A program made the translations under genes and the position numbers. Positions 1-8,827 of a stretch of 64,000 nucleotides of DNA are shown here, piece after piece. Under the pieces are notes generated by a model. That model saw only the letters and a program-made list of their open reading frames with translations, had not been told where the DNA came from and did no database searches. Origin of the DNA: Chryseobacterium gleum (GTDB lineage: Bacteria; Bacteroidota; Bacteroidia; Flavobacteriales; Weeksellaceae); assembly GCF_900636535.1 (NCBI RefSeq), contig NZ_LR134289.1, positions 3,296,001 through 3,360,000 of the forward strand, given 5' to 3'. Every line of letters begins with the position of its first letter. The stretch's first letter is position 1.

Positions 1-6
1 ATTTTA

Positions 7-1659
7 TTATTGTCCGATAAGCTCTTTCGCCTGAGCTAAAGCAGCTTCCGTAATTTTACTTCCGGAAAGAAGCTGGGCAATCTCGTTCAGTTTTTCTTCG
101 CTGTTCAAAGGAATAATTGTAGACTGTGTTCTGCCGGAAATATCCTGCTTTATGACTTTATAGTTGTCGTTTCCTTTGGCGGCAACCTGTGCAAGGTGGG
201 AAATAACAATCAGCTGCATATCTTCAGACATTTCACGCATAAGATTTCCAATTTCTTCTGCTACTTTTCCTGACACTCCGGTGTCAATTTCGTCCAGAAT
301 CAAAGTTGGAAGTTCGTCGCTTTCTGCAATAATCTTCTTTACAGCAAGCATCACTCTTGATCTTTCTCCTCCTGAAATCGCTGTCTGGATTGGTTTTAAA
401 GGGAAACCGGAATTGGCCTGAAACAACAGCTGGATATTTTCCTTTCCAAACTGATTGAATTCATCAGCATCCTGCAGTACAATATCCACCTTCGCTTTTT
501 CAAGCCCTAATTTCTTAAGAAGATTTTCTGCTTTTTTGATGAAAACGGAAATGTTCTTATGCCTGTTCTTTGAAAGTTTTGAAGCAAGGCTCAGAAGTGT
601 TTTTTCTTTCTGAGAAATATTTTCTTCTGTTTCTTCAATTTGTAACTCCAGATCTGAAGCTCCTTTCTGATCTCCTGCCAGCTGGTTTCGGATTTCTATC
701 AGCTCATTCAGTTCTGAAACATTATGTTTAAGAAACAAAGCATTGATTTTATTGTTCAGATCGGTAAGGTATACGAGATTTTCGGGATTAATTTCTACTC
801 TTTCTGCTGCATGTTCCAATTCGGAAATGATGTCTTTAAGCTCAACAAATGAGGTTTCCAGCCTTTCATCCAATTCTGCGAAACTGGCAGAAATACCAGA
901 AATTTTTGAAAGCTTATTGGTAGCTTCATTAAAGAAAGACAGAATTCCTATTTCTTCCTGATGAAACCTGGACAGGATCTGCCCGAGATTTTCGGAGATC
1001 ATACCGGCATTTTCCTGAACAGAAAGTTGATTTTGGATATCTTCATAATCCACATCATCCAGCTTCAGCTCTTCCAATTCGTTTAGTAAAAACTCTTTGT
1101 AATCACTTTCTTTGTTGGTTTCTGCAAGTTGGGTTTTCAGCTTTTTCAGCTGCAGCTTAAGATTTTGAAAATCAGAAAATTCCTGCTGATATTCTTCAAT
1201 AAGCTTTTTATTTTCAGATAATCCGTCAATAATTTTAAACTGATATTCAGCGGTAAAAAGATTGGAAGTTTCAAACTGGGAATGGATATCGATCAGTTGA
1301 GAGGAAAGCTCTTTAAGGATATCCAATGTTACCGGAACATCATTAATGAATGCACGTGATTTCCCTGAAGGAAGAATCTCTCTTCGGATTATGGTCTGAA
1401 GCTCGTAGTCCAGATCGTTTTCTATAAAGAATTTTTTAAACTGATTGTTGAGTGAAAACTCAGTTTCCACCACGCTTTTTTCTTCAGTTTTAGCGATAGA
1501 TTTTACATCCGCCCTCTCTCCTAAAATAAGCCGGAGAGCACCTAAAATAATAGATTTTCCAGCTCCTGTTTCTCCGGTAATAACCTGTAAACCATTTTTC
1601 AATGATACTTCAAGGGTATCAATCAGGGCAAAGTTTTTAATGTAAATTCTCGAAAGCAT
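7..1659 (-). CDS. recN: DNA repair protein RecN
   Basis: SMC-like ATPase of recombinational double-strand-break repair, 550 aa, close to the usual family length. Visible motifs are Walker A GETGAGKS (residues 29-36), a central glutamate/lysine-rich coiled coil (about 150-370), the ABC signature SGGE (429-432) and Walker B LILDE (453-457) followed by the D-loop region. It is the last gene of the minus-strand series bamD, rpoZ, coaBC, DUF4835, recN, an order I recognise from other Flavobacteriia. The stop codon lies 6 nt from the window edge, so the gene is complete. Identity is firm from motif order and length. Confidence 0.97.
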   Translation of the reverse strand: MLSRIYIKNFALIDTLEVSLKNGLQVITGETGAGKSIILGALRLILGERADVKSIAKTEEKSVVETEFSLNNQFKKFFIENDLDYELQTIIRREILPSGKSRAFINDVPVTLDILKELSSQLIDIHSQFETSNLFTAEYQFKIIDGLSENKKLIEEYQQEFSDFQNLKLQLKKLKTQLAETNKESDYKEFLLNELEELKLDDVDYEDIQNQLSVQENAGMISENLGQILSRFHQEEIGILSFFNEATNKLSKISGISASFAELDERLETSFVELKDIISELEHAAERVEINPENLVYLTDLNNKINALFLKHNVSELNELIEIRNQLAGDQKGASDLELQIEETEENISQKEKTLLSLASKLSKNRHKNISVFIKKAENLLKKLGLEKAKVDIVLQDADEFNQFGKENIQLLFQANSGFPLKPIQTAISGGERSRVMLAVKKIIAESDELPTLILDEIDTGVSGKVAEEIGNLMREMSEDMQLIVISHLAQVAAKGNDNYKVIKQDISGRTQSTIIPLNSEEKLNEIAQLLSGSKITEAALAQAKELIGQ

Positions 1660-1786
1660 TGATAATCCGGGTTATAATCCAATTTCAGTTTGAAATGTAA
1701 AAATAAGTTTTTTTTTAATGAATTGAGAAAATGTTTTTTCACTACTCTCATTCATAATGCTGAGTATTTAACTTATCCGGAAACCT

Positions 1787-2692
1787 CTAGACTTTCCACT
1801 TATTCCATTTGTTATCTATATTCTTTGGAGAAAGGATGATCATTGTTTGTTTAAGATCATTGAGAATCAGACCTCCGTTATTTCCGGAATTGAAAATATT
1901 GAAGATTTCATCACTTTTGGTATCCATGAACAGGTTAAAGAAAAATGCCTGCTGAAAACTGTTCTCATACATTTTCAATTGCATCAGGGCATCAAAAATC
2001 ACTTTTTTTCCAGGCGTCTGGTCCTGATTGAAAAGGTTATCCAGTCCTGCTCTGTGATAGGTATAAATGGTAGAACGCAGCTGACTCCAGTTAGGGTTCA
2101 TGATTTCGTTAATCAAAATAGAACGGCTTCTGGGCTCGTTGATGGTATTCCAGCCCTCATAGTTTCTGTTTTGGGAATTCTGGGCAATCTGCTGTGCTTT
2201 TGCATACCATTGTGATCCTCCCATAGACTGGAAGCTGTCTGCATCCATCCCCAGAATCACATAAATATAGAAACTGATTACATCTGTAAGATTTTTTCCT
2301 GAAAATTGCCTTTCATTAAAAATAAGACTCTCATTTTCAATATATTCAAAAGCAAACCTCTGATCCTGAAGGTTCAGCAAAGGAGATTCATAGGTAGTAT
2401 TATAAACAGGTCTTACCGCCTGAATAACGATAGTTCCTTTGAATTTATTAACATCTCTTTCCGAAATAACAATGGAAAAAGCACATTTTATTTTTTCAAA
2501 ATTCTGAAGTTTTTTGCCTGTCCAGCTGGTATTATTGATAAAGTCCCTGAGACTCTTCTCCAATGCCTTATACGCCTGCTGATTACTTCCTCCCAACTGC
2601 TGGGAGTTTACCTGCACCGTTGCCAGCAACTCCTGGGAAAAACTTTGGGTGTATAGAAAAAACAGAAAAAATAAACTTATAATTTTTTTCAT
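1787..2692 (-). CDS. DUF4835 family secreted protein
   Basis: 301 aa protein with an N-terminal signal peptide (MKKIISLFFLFFLYTQSFSQ, cleavage after about residue 19). The sequence matches my knowledge of the Bacteroidota family DUF4835, which has no established function. It lies between coaBC and recN, its usual place, and starts 36 nt after the coaBC stop, suggesting cotranscription. Its conserved position beside bamD hints at an envelope role, but that is inference. Confidence 0.88.
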   Translation of the reverse strand: MKKIISLFFLFFLYTQSFSQELLATVQVNSQQLGGSNQQAYKALEKSLRDFINNTSWTGKKLQNFEKIKCAFSIVISERDVNKFKGTIVIQAVRPVYNTTYESPLLNLQDQRFAFEYIENESLIFNERQFSGKNLTDVISFYIYVILGMDADSFQSMGGSQWYAKAQQIAQNSQNRNYEGWNTINEPRSRSILINEIMNPNWSQLRSTIYTYHRAGLDNLFNQDQTPGKKVIFDALMQLKMYENSFQQAFFFNLFMDTKSDEIFNIFNSGNNGGLILNDLKQTMIILSPKNIDNKWNKWKV

Positions 2693-2728
2693 TGTCTATT
2701 AAAAATTGAGAACGGAAATTTATTAAAA

Positions 2729-3934
2729 TTATTTTAAAAGTTGAGACTCAACAAAATCGAGAATATCTTTTGCCACATCATCTTTGGATTTCAGGTTGAA
2801 CTCCTTCTTTTCTGTTTTGGTAAATATCTTGATTTTATTGGTATCATTTTTAAAACCGGCTCCTTCATCACGAAGAGAGTTCAGAACAATCATATCCAGA
2901 TTTTTCTTTTCGAGCTTTCCTTTTGCATTTTCCTCTTCATTTTGGGTTTCAAGCGCAAATCCTACCAGGAACTGATGGGTTTTCTTTTCTCCCATCGTTT
3001 TAAGGATATCCGGATTTTTAACCAGTTCTATTGTAAGGTTTTCATCATTCTTTTTGATTTTTTCCTTAGCCACCTCTTTGGGAGCATAGTCTGCTACGGC
3101 GGCACTTGCAATTCCAATGTCTATTCTGTCATAAAACTCAAAAACTTTTGCCAGCATTTCTTTTGCTGAAGTCACTTTATGAAGCTCAACATTTGGTTCG
3201 TTTATGGTTTGGGAACTTGGTCCGGAAATCAGAATCACTTTTGCTCCTCTTTTCGAAGCTTCCTCTGCAAGAGAAAACCCCATCTTTCCCGATGAATGGT
3301 TTCCGATGAATCTTACCGGATCAATAGCTTCATAGGTAGGTCCGGCCGTAATTAAAACAGTTTTCCCCTCAAGACTGCCGGAGTGGTTATGGGAAGTAAA
3401 ATAATGTTCAACAGTATTAAAGATCGTAACCGGTTCAGCCATTCTTCCTTGTCCGATTAATCCGCTCGCCAGCTCTCCGCTCTCTGCAGGTATAATCATA
3501 TGCCCGAAGCTTTCTGCCAGCTCCAGATTTTTTTTAGTGGAAGGATGCGCATACATATCAAGATCCATGGCAGGAGCAATGAACACCGGGCATTTTGCAG
3601 ACATATAAGTTGCAATAACCAGATTATCACACATTCCGTGGACCATTTTAGCTAAAGTATTGGCTGTACAGGGAGCAACAATCATGACATCTGCCCACAA
3701 AGCCATTTCCACATGGCTGTTCCATGTTCCGTTATCTCCATAAAAATCTGAATACACCGGTTTTCTGGATAATGTAGACAGGCTTAATTTTGTCACAAAG
3801 TTTTCTGCGTCAGGAGTCATAATAACCTGTACTTCTGCTCCTTTTTTCACAAAATCCCTGATCAGGAAATGAATTTTATAAGCCGCAATTCCTCCGGAGA
3901 CAGCGATAAGTATTTTTTTACCGGAAACACTCAT
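2729..3934 (-). CDS. coaBC: Bifunctional phosphopantothenoylcysteine decarboxylase / phosphopantothenate-cysteine ligase
   Basis: Two consecutive steps of coenzyme A synthesis in one 401 aa protein. The N-terminal CoaC flavoprotein half (about 1-185) has SGGIAAYK and the catalytic-type His74 in NSHVEM. The C-terminal CoaB half (about 190-400) has ITAGPTYEAIDPVRF and NHSSGKMG. At the positions corresponding to E. coli Dfp Asn125 and Cys158 this protein shows Asp124 (PAMDLDMY) and Ser157 (LASGLIGQGRM); I believe similar changes occur in other Flavobacteriia. A stem-loop at 4001-4035 separates it from rpoZ. Confidence 0.95.
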   Translation of the reverse strand: MSVSGKKILIAVSGGIAAYKIHFLIRDFVKKGAEVQVIMTPDAENFVTKLSLSTLSRKPVYSDFYGDNGTWNSHVEMALWADVMIVAPCTANTLAKMVHGMCDNLVIATYMSAKCPVFIAPAMDLDMYAHPSTKKNLELAESFGHMIIPAESGELASGLIGQGRMAEPVTIFNTVEHYFTSHNHSGSLEGKTVLITAGPTYEAIDPVRFIGNHSSGKMGFSLAEEASKRGAKVILISGPSSQTINEPNVELHKVTSAKEMLAKVFEFYDRIDIGIASAAVADYAPKEVAKEKIKKNDENLTIELVKNPDILKTMGEKKTHQFLVGFALETQNEEENAKGKLEKKNLDMIVLNSLRDEGAGFKNDTNKIKIFTKTEKKEFNLKSKDDVAKDILDFVESQLLK

Positions 3935-4000
3935 TTAGTTCTAATTTTTGAAATACTAAAGTACTTATTTTTTCCCACACAATGAGGCTTTAAAACAACA

Positions 4001-4035
4001 AAGGTCATAAAAGAAGTGAATTCCTTTATGACCTT
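4001..4035 (-). terminator. Stem-loop between rpoZ and coaBC
   Basis: Inverted repeat with arms AAGGTCATAAA and TTTATGACCTT, followed on the minus strand by a T-rich stretch. It probably terminates or attenuates transcription from bamD-rpoZ before coaBC. Confidence 0.6.
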
Positions 4036-4056
4036 GATTTATTAAAACACAGATGA

Positions 4057-4380
4057 TTATTTTCTCTCTTCTGTTTTTCTGAAATAGACATCATCGTTTA
4101 ACCATTCTTCAATAGCAATTGAAGTAGGCTTTGGAAGCTTTTCGTAATGTTTAGAGATCTCAATTTGTTCTCTGTTTTCGAAAACCTCTTCTAATGTAGA
4201 ATTGTGAACAGCAAATTCATCCAGTTTATTGTGAAGTTCCGTACGGATCTCCGCATTAATCTGCTCTGCTCTCTTTCCCATGATAACAATAGCTTCATAG
4301 ATTGAACCTACTTTATCTTCAATCTTATCTTTATCGTAAGTAATTGTATTTACTTCTGCTTTTGTATCTTTTACACTCAT
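4057..4380 (-). CDS. rpoZ: DNA-directed RNA polymerase subunit omega (Bacteroidota type)
   Basis: 107 aa protein of the RpoZ/RpoK family, with the core segment GSIYEAIVIMGKRAEQINAE (residues 26-45) that binds the beta-prime subunit. The C-terminal part (about 60-107) is the acidic tail typical of the Bacteroidota form. It lies directly after bamD (41 nt gap), the usual arrangement in Flavobacteriia. Identity rests on the central motif, size and gene order. Confidence 0.9.
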   Translation of the reverse strand: MSVKDTKAEVNTITYDKDKIEDKVGSIYEAIVIMGKRAEQINAEIRTELHNKLDEFAVHNSTLEEVFENREQIEISKHYEKLPKPTSIAIEEWLNDDVYFRKTEERK

Positions 4381-4421
4381 TTTGAGAAAATTATTTTATT
4401 TTAAGATGGCAAATTTACGAA

Positions 4422-5417
4422 TTATCTTTGAATTTTGAAAGTCGCTGCCGGAGGAGGGGTCTTAAGTGCCGCACTGTCCCTCTGTAACTGCATTGCTTTC
4501 TTTTCATTGCTGATCTGATCTTTAATCTGCTGCTCGGTTTTATCTTTATCTGCCAGTTTTTCAGCTTCTTTTTTCTGTCTTGCTGTTAGGGCAGCCATTC
4601 TCGCTTCAGTCTGTTTTTTAACAACGGCAAAATTCTGTTTTTCCTTTTCCAGTTTTCCTCTCAGATCTACAGCAGTTTTAGAATATTCCGTATCCGGAAG
4701 TTCTTTTTCTACCAGTTTTGTATAGGTTAAAGCACTCTCAATACGTTCTTCTTTAAGATTATACACGGATTTCATTGCCAGCTCGTAACGGGACTTCATG
4801 ATATAATCATAAATTTTTGAACGAAGTTTTGTACTTGGAAAATCTTCCAGAACATTATCAAATGCTACATTTGCGGCCTTATATTCGCCCATTTTGTAGT
4901 ATTGTCTTGCATTTTCATAAGCCTTAAATTCCAGCTTATAAGACAATTCATCAATTAACTGACTGATATTCTTAGATCTTTCAGAGTTAGGATAATTGTT
5001 CAGAAAGTCCTGAAGCTCATTAATCGCCAATTCGGTACTTGACTGATCCAGATTGTAATCCATAGATCCTTCATAATAGCACAACGCAGACATATATGCT
5101 GCCTCTTCTGCTCTAGGGTCCTTTGGAAAACTTACTGCGAAATTTTTAAACTGATGCCCTGCCAACTTATAACTTTTGTCATAATAGTTGGCGTACGCTG
5201 TATTGAAACCTACATTAGGGAAATCATCTGTTCCCGCCACAAGATTAGCAAGTCTGTCATAAAGAGCTAAAGCGTTTTTCCACTTTTTCTTGGCGAAGTT
5301 TTCATTAGCTGCTTTCAAGATAAAATCTTTATCAGCACTCCTCATTGCTCTTTCCTGCTGGCTTACACAAGAAGTAACCACCGCTACAGCAAAAAGACCT
5401 AAAATATATTTTTTCAT
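4422..5417 (-). CDS. bamD: Outer membrane protein assembly factor BamD (lipoprotein)
   Basis: 331 aa lipoprotein with a lipobox at VTSC (Cys17) and five or so TPR-like helical repeats across residues 35-240, the scaffold that binds the BAM complex in the periplasm. The C-terminus (about 245-331) is a charged Lys/Gln-rich helix longer than in E. coli BamD, as is common in Bacteroidota. A -7 box TATTTTTG lies on the minus strand at 5466-5473, so transcription probably starts here for bamD-rpoZ. Confidence 0.93.
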   Translation of the reverse strand: MKKYILGLFAVAVVTSCVSQQERAMRSADKDFILKAANENFAKKKWKNALALYDRLANLVAGTDDFPNVGFNTAYANYYDKSYKLAGHQFKNFAVSFPKDPRAEEAAYMSALCYYEGSMDYNLDQSSTELAINELQDFLNNYPNSERSKNISQLIDELSYKLEFKAYENARQYYKMGEYKAANVAFDNVLEDFPSTKLRSKIYDYIMKSRYELAMKSVYNLKEERIESALTYTKLVEKELPDTEYSKTAVDLRGKLEKEKQNFAVVKKQTEARMAALTARQKKEAEKLADKDKTEQQIKDQISNEKKAMQLQRDSAALKTPPPAATFKIQR

Positions 5418-5465
5418 ATAAAAAATTCAACAGTTTTCGGATTATACAGCCGATTTACTAATTTG

Positions 5466-5473
5466 CAAAAATA
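5466..5473 (-). promoter_or_regulatory. -7 promoter element upstream of bamD
   Basis: TATTTTTG on the minus strand fits the Bacteroidota -7 consensus TAnnTTTG and lies 49 nt before the bamD start. I see no well-spaced -33 TTG, so confidence is moderate. Confidence 0.45.
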
Positions 5474-5520
5474 TAACTTTTTTGTCAATAGATTTTTTTT
5501 TATGAATATTTAACGTAATT

Positions 5521-6150
5521 TTAGTCTGCAGCGTATCCCAAAATTGCAAAAACACTTAATAAAAGATTCATTCTCACCTTTTTCTCAGCTTCTTTTGCGT
5601 AAGTTTCTTCATTTTTACTGGGAACATACAGCTCATAAAAGTTTTTATTTCTGATCACAAATAAAGTAGACCCGATGATCATGGTAAGAATATCCTCAGG
5701 CTTGGGAGTAAATGTAAAAACACCTGACGCAACCCCTTTCTTAATGACATCATCCAGTTTTTTCACAAACAGCTGATAGAAATCAAGCAGCTCATCTTTC
5801 AGATTTTCTGTATGGCGGAGCTCCTGGGTCACAAACCCATGGAAATAATTATACTTGAAAAGCTGAGCAACGATATACTTAATCATCTCACGCAGCTGCA
5901 TTTCCGGTTTACCGTCTTTGATGGTATCTGCAAATTCTGAAAAATTCTCTCTGGTCTTCAATACCCTGTACTGATAGAGATAAGACATCATTTTCTCTTT
6001 AGAACCGAAGTAATAAGAGATCATGGCGACGTTGATATTTGCTTTAGAACAAATATCTCTTACAGAAGTTCCCTCGTATCCTTTTTTTGCAATCAGCTCT
6101 TCTGCAATATCCAGTATGTGAATCTGTTTTTCTGTAAATTTTTTTTTCAT
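5521..6150 (-). CDS. TetR/AcrR family transcriptional regulator
   Basis: 209 aa. The N-terminal domain (about 1-55) has the TetR helix-turn-helix pattern GTSVRDICSKANINVAMISY, with the rest a helical ligand-binding domain. It is divergent from the TatD-like gene. The 96-bp intergenic region holds a perfect 14-bp palindrome at 6194-6207 of the kind TetR dimers bind, suggesting autoregulation and possibly control of the tatD-tcdA-rnpA side. The ligand cannot be inferred, and no efflux pump is adjacent. Confidence 0.92.
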   Translation of the reverse strand: MKKKFTEKQIHILDIAEELIAKKGYEGTSVRDICSKANINVAMISYYFGSKEKMMSYLYQYRVLKTRENFSEFADTIKDGKPEMQLREMIKYIVAQLFKYNYFHGFVTQELRHTENLKDELLDFYQLFVKKLDDVIKKGVASGVFTFTPKPEDILTMIIGSTLFVIRNKNFYELYVPSKNEETYAKEAEKKVRMNLLLSVFAILGYAAD

Positions 6151-6193
6151 GAAGTGTACTTTGAGTAAAGTTAAGAAATTTTTAACACATTTA

Positions 6194-6207
6194 TAAACGA
6201 TCGTTTA
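6194..6207. promoter_or_regulatory. Palindromic operator candidate for the TetR regulator
   Basis: TAAACGATCGTTTA is a perfect 14-bp palindrome 43 bp upstream of the regulator's ATG and 39 bp upstream of the divergent TatD start. Its ACG..CGT core resembles known TetR-family operators. Confidence 0.6.
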
Positions 6208-6246
6208 ATAATTTTAGATTAAATCTGAAATTACTTACTTTTGAAT

Positions 6247-6873
6247 ATGGATTTTTTTGATTTTCACCATCATAAGAAATATATCAGAAACGGAATTTAT
6301 AACCTGGAGATCGGCCAGATGCCACCTGATTTTCCTTATTCTATAGGAATTCATCCCCAGGATATTGACATTAACAATATGGAAGAGCAATTTTCCCGGA
6401 TGAAAAGCATGATATTCCAAAACTGTTTTGCTATTGGAGAATGCGGTTTGGATTCTTTGGTTTCTCTTGATCAGAAAATTCAGGAGGAAGTTTTTTTAAG
6501 ACAGATAAAGATCGCCAACGAAGTAAAAAAACCTCTGATTATTCATTGTGTAAGAAAATTTTATGAGGTCATTTCATTTAAGAAGAGGGCCGAACAACCC
6601 ATGATTATCCATGGTTTTAATAAAAAGCACCAAATTGCGGAGGATCTTCTTGCCAATAATTTTTACCTGAGTTTTGGAAAAGCTGTTTTGTATAATTTAT
6701 CTTTGCAGGATATTTTGAAAAACACTCCATCAGACAAAATCTTTTTAGAAACTGACAATGAAGATTTTAACATCGAAGAATTGTATCATAAGGTTTCGGA
6801 AATAAAAGGAATTTCTTTGGAACAACTCAATGAACAAATTTTAGAAAATTTACACACGATAAAAAATGGATAA
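6247..6873 (+). CDS. TatD family metal-dependent hydrolase
   Basis: 208 aa from the ATG at 6247 (an in-frame TTG six bases earlier is less likely). Visible TatD features are the N-terminal metal ligand segment DFHHH, the central GECGLDS, the histidine strand PLIIHCV and the late ETDNED. It is shorter than canonical TatD (about 260 aa) but similar to short Bacteroidota homologues. Such proteins are metal-dependent nucleases or hydrolases; the substrate is uncertain. A -7-like TACTTTTG at 6236-6243 lies so close that the mRNA would be nearly leaderless. It overlaps tcdA by 8 nt. Confidence 0.85.
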   Translation: MDFFDFHHHKKYIRNGIYNLEIGQMPPDFPYSIGIHPQDIDINNMEEQFSRMKSMIFQNCFAIGECGLDSLVSLDQKIQEEVFLRQIKIANEVKKPLIIHCVRKFYEVISFKKRAEQPMIIHGFNKKHQIAEDLLANNFYLSFGKAVLYNLSLQDILKNTPSDKIFLETDNEDFNIEELYHKVSEIKGISLEQLNEQILENLHTIKNG

Positions 6874-7594
6874 ATACTGGCTGGAAAGAACTGAACTTTT
6901 GATAAAGGAAGATGGATTGGATAAACTTACCAAAGCCAATGTACTTGTTGTAGGCTTAGGGGGAGTAGGTTCTTTTGCCGCAGAATTTCTGGCAAGAGCC
7001 GGTGTAGGCAATATGACCATTGTAGATGGTGACACGGTAGATATTACCAATATCAACAGACAACTTCCTGCATTACACTCAACGGTTGGAAAGCATAAAG
7101 TAGAAGTGGTAGCTGAAAGACTGCTGGACATCAACCCACAGCTTCATTTAACCAAAATCAATGAGTTTCTGAATCCGGAAAGAATGGATGAAGTGCTTGA
7201 TTCCGGAAAGTTCGATTATGTTCTTGACTGTATCGACAGTGTAACTCCGAAAATCTGTTTAATAAAAGCTGCCAGAAGAAGAAAAATCAAGATTGTAAGC
7301 TCAATGGGTGCTGGTGGAAAAACTGACCCAAGCATGGTAATGGTAAGGGACATCAGCAAGACCCACAATTGCTTCCTTGCAAAACAGGTCAGAAAAAGGC
7401 TGAAAAAAGAAAAAATCAATAAAGGGATCAGATGTGTATTCTCCAATGAAATCCAGAAGGAGGAAAGTCTTAAAATGACTGATGGAAGTAACTTCAAAAA
7501 GTCATTCTATGGCACTATCAGTTTTATTCCTGCTATTTTTGGGTTGTATGCTGCAGCTGAAGTGATTAATCATTTAGTGAAGAAAAAAGATTAA
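6866..7594 (+). CDS. tcdA: tRNA threonylcarbamoyladenosine dehydratase TcdA
   Basis: 242 aa member of the E1-like/ThiF superfamily that converts t6A37 of ANN-decoding tRNAs to the cyclic ct6A form using ATP. It has the nucleotide-binding loop GLGGVGSFAAE, the acidic VDGDTVDITNINRQ segment and DCIDSVTPK. Length and motif order fit TcdA (YgdL) rather than ThiF or MoeB. It overlaps the TatD gene upstream and touches rnpA downstream (TAATG), indicating a tight operon. Confidence 0.9.
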   Translation: MDKYWLERTELLIKEDGLDKLTKANVLVVGLGGVGSFAAEFLARAGVGNMTIVDGDTVDITNINRQLPALHSTVGKHKVEVVAERLLDINPQLHLTKINEFLNPERMDEVLDSGKFDYVLDCIDSVTPKICLIKAARRRKIKIVSSMGAGGKTDPSMVMVRDISKTHNCFLAKQVRKRLKKEKINKGIRCVFSNEIQKEESLKMTDGSNFKKSFYGTISFIPAIFGLYAAAEVINHLVKKKD

Positions 7595-7965
7595 TGCAGA
7601 ATTCCAAATATCCCAGAGCGGAGAAGCTCAAAAAAAATACGGAGATCAGTTTGCTTTTTGAGAAAGGCAAATGGAGAACCAGCGGAAATCTGAGAATTAT
7701 CATTCTGAAAGACAAACCCAGTATTCCTATACCTACAGGAAAGTTTGGTGTTTCTGTGTCTAAAAGATATTTTAAGCGGGCTGTTCACAGGAACCGTATC
7801 AAGAGATTGCTGAGAGAATGCTACCGACTGAATAAGGAACTTTTTAAACAATCTTTCGGAGAGAAAACAATGGCTATGCTGTTTTGGGTTTCTTCTGAGA
7901 TGCCGGCAAAATTCCAGGATGTGGAGGCTCAGTTTATCAAACTTTGTGAAGCGCAGAAAAAGTGA
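7594..7965 (+). CDS. rnpA: Ribonuclease P protein component
   Basis: 123 aa basic protein that assists the RNase P RNA in 5' maturation of tRNA. The RNR signature is clear in KRAVHRNRIKRLLREC (about residues 60-75), with the FGVSVSKRYFKRA strand before it. The ATG overlaps the tcdA stop by one base. Unlike the classical arrangement, rpmH is not next to it. Confidence 0.94.
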   Translation: MQNSKYPRAEKLKKNTEISLLFEKGKWRTSGNLRIIILKDKPSIPIPTGKFGVSVSKRYFKRAVHRNRIKRLLRECYRLNKELFKQSFGEKTMAMLFWVSSEMPAKFQDVEAQFIKLCEAQKK

Positions 7966-8179
7966 TCTGCTTTCAATGATCTGATATTAATAAAGTTCCA
8001 CTGAAGTTTATTTTTCATGGAAGGCAAAGATAAACACAGATGGCGGCGTAGATGCTTTGCTTTTATTCAAGAGCAGTAAAGTTCAGATCAAGCATCACAG
8101 AACCTGCGCTTAAAATCTGCAACATTTAATATCATATAGTTTTTGTAATTTAGGGAAAACAATAAATCTGAAAATTAAT

Positions 8180-8785
8180 ATGTTAGACAATGTTCCCTAT
8201 TTTTCTTATATCATCAGTGCATTTATCGGCATTGGACTGGCTGCAGCTACGGGCTTCCGGGTCTTTCTCCCTATGTTTATTGTAAGTATTGCCTCTTACT
8301 TCCACTGGATCCCTATGAATGAGCACTTTGAATGGCTTGCGGGGCTGCCTACGCTTATTACAACCGGAATAGCCACCATTGTTGAGATTCTGGCCTACTA
8401 TATCCCTTTTATTGATCATTTGCTGGATACCGTATCTATTCCTATGGCAACGGTTGCCGGCTCTATATTATTTGCCAGCCAGTTTACTGAGCTTGGAACT
8501 TTTCCGCAATGGGCATTGGCTTTAATAGCCGGTGGAGGTACAGCAGCTACCATCAGTTCCGGGTTTGCGGGAATACGGGCCGCCTCCACAGCCACAACCG
8601 GAGGATTGGGGAATTCTGTGGTAGGAACAACAGAAACTGCAGGCGCAGGGCTTATGTCTGTTCTCGCAATGGCTGCTCCTGTTATTGCTGCAATCTTCGC
8701 CTTAGTTACATTAATTCTTGTTATTGTATTTGGACGGAAAGCCTGGAGAAAGTTGAGAGGAAGTAAAAACGATTCCCAGAGTTGA
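8180..8785 (+). CDS. DUF4126 family membrane protein
   Basis: 201 aa integral membrane protein with about four to five hydrophobic segments (10-40, 60-80, 90-110, 120-140, 155-185) rich in Gly/Ala, and a basic C-terminal tail. It matches my knowledge of family DUF4126, function unknown. It stands alone on the plus strand and ends in a bidirectional terminator shared with the convergent 687 aa gene. Confidence 0.8.
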   Translation: MLDNVPYFSYIISAFIGIGLAAATGFRVFLPMFIVSIASYFHWIPMNEHFEWLAGLPTLITTGIATIVEILAYYIPFIDHLLDTVSIPMATVAGSILFASQFTELGTFPQWALALIAGGGTAATISSGFAGIRAASTATTGGLGNSVVGTTETAGAGLMSVLAMAAPVIAAIFALVTLILVIVFGRKAWRKLRGSKNDSQS

Positions 8786-8792
8786 TAAAATA

Positions 8793-8827
8793 AAAAAAGT
8801 ACTGATTAGAACAGTACTTTTTTATTT
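8793..8827. terminator. Bidirectional terminator
   Basis: Arms AAAAAAGTACTG and CAGTACTTTTTT around a 7-nt loop, with T-runs on both strands, between convergent genes. Confidence 0.85.
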
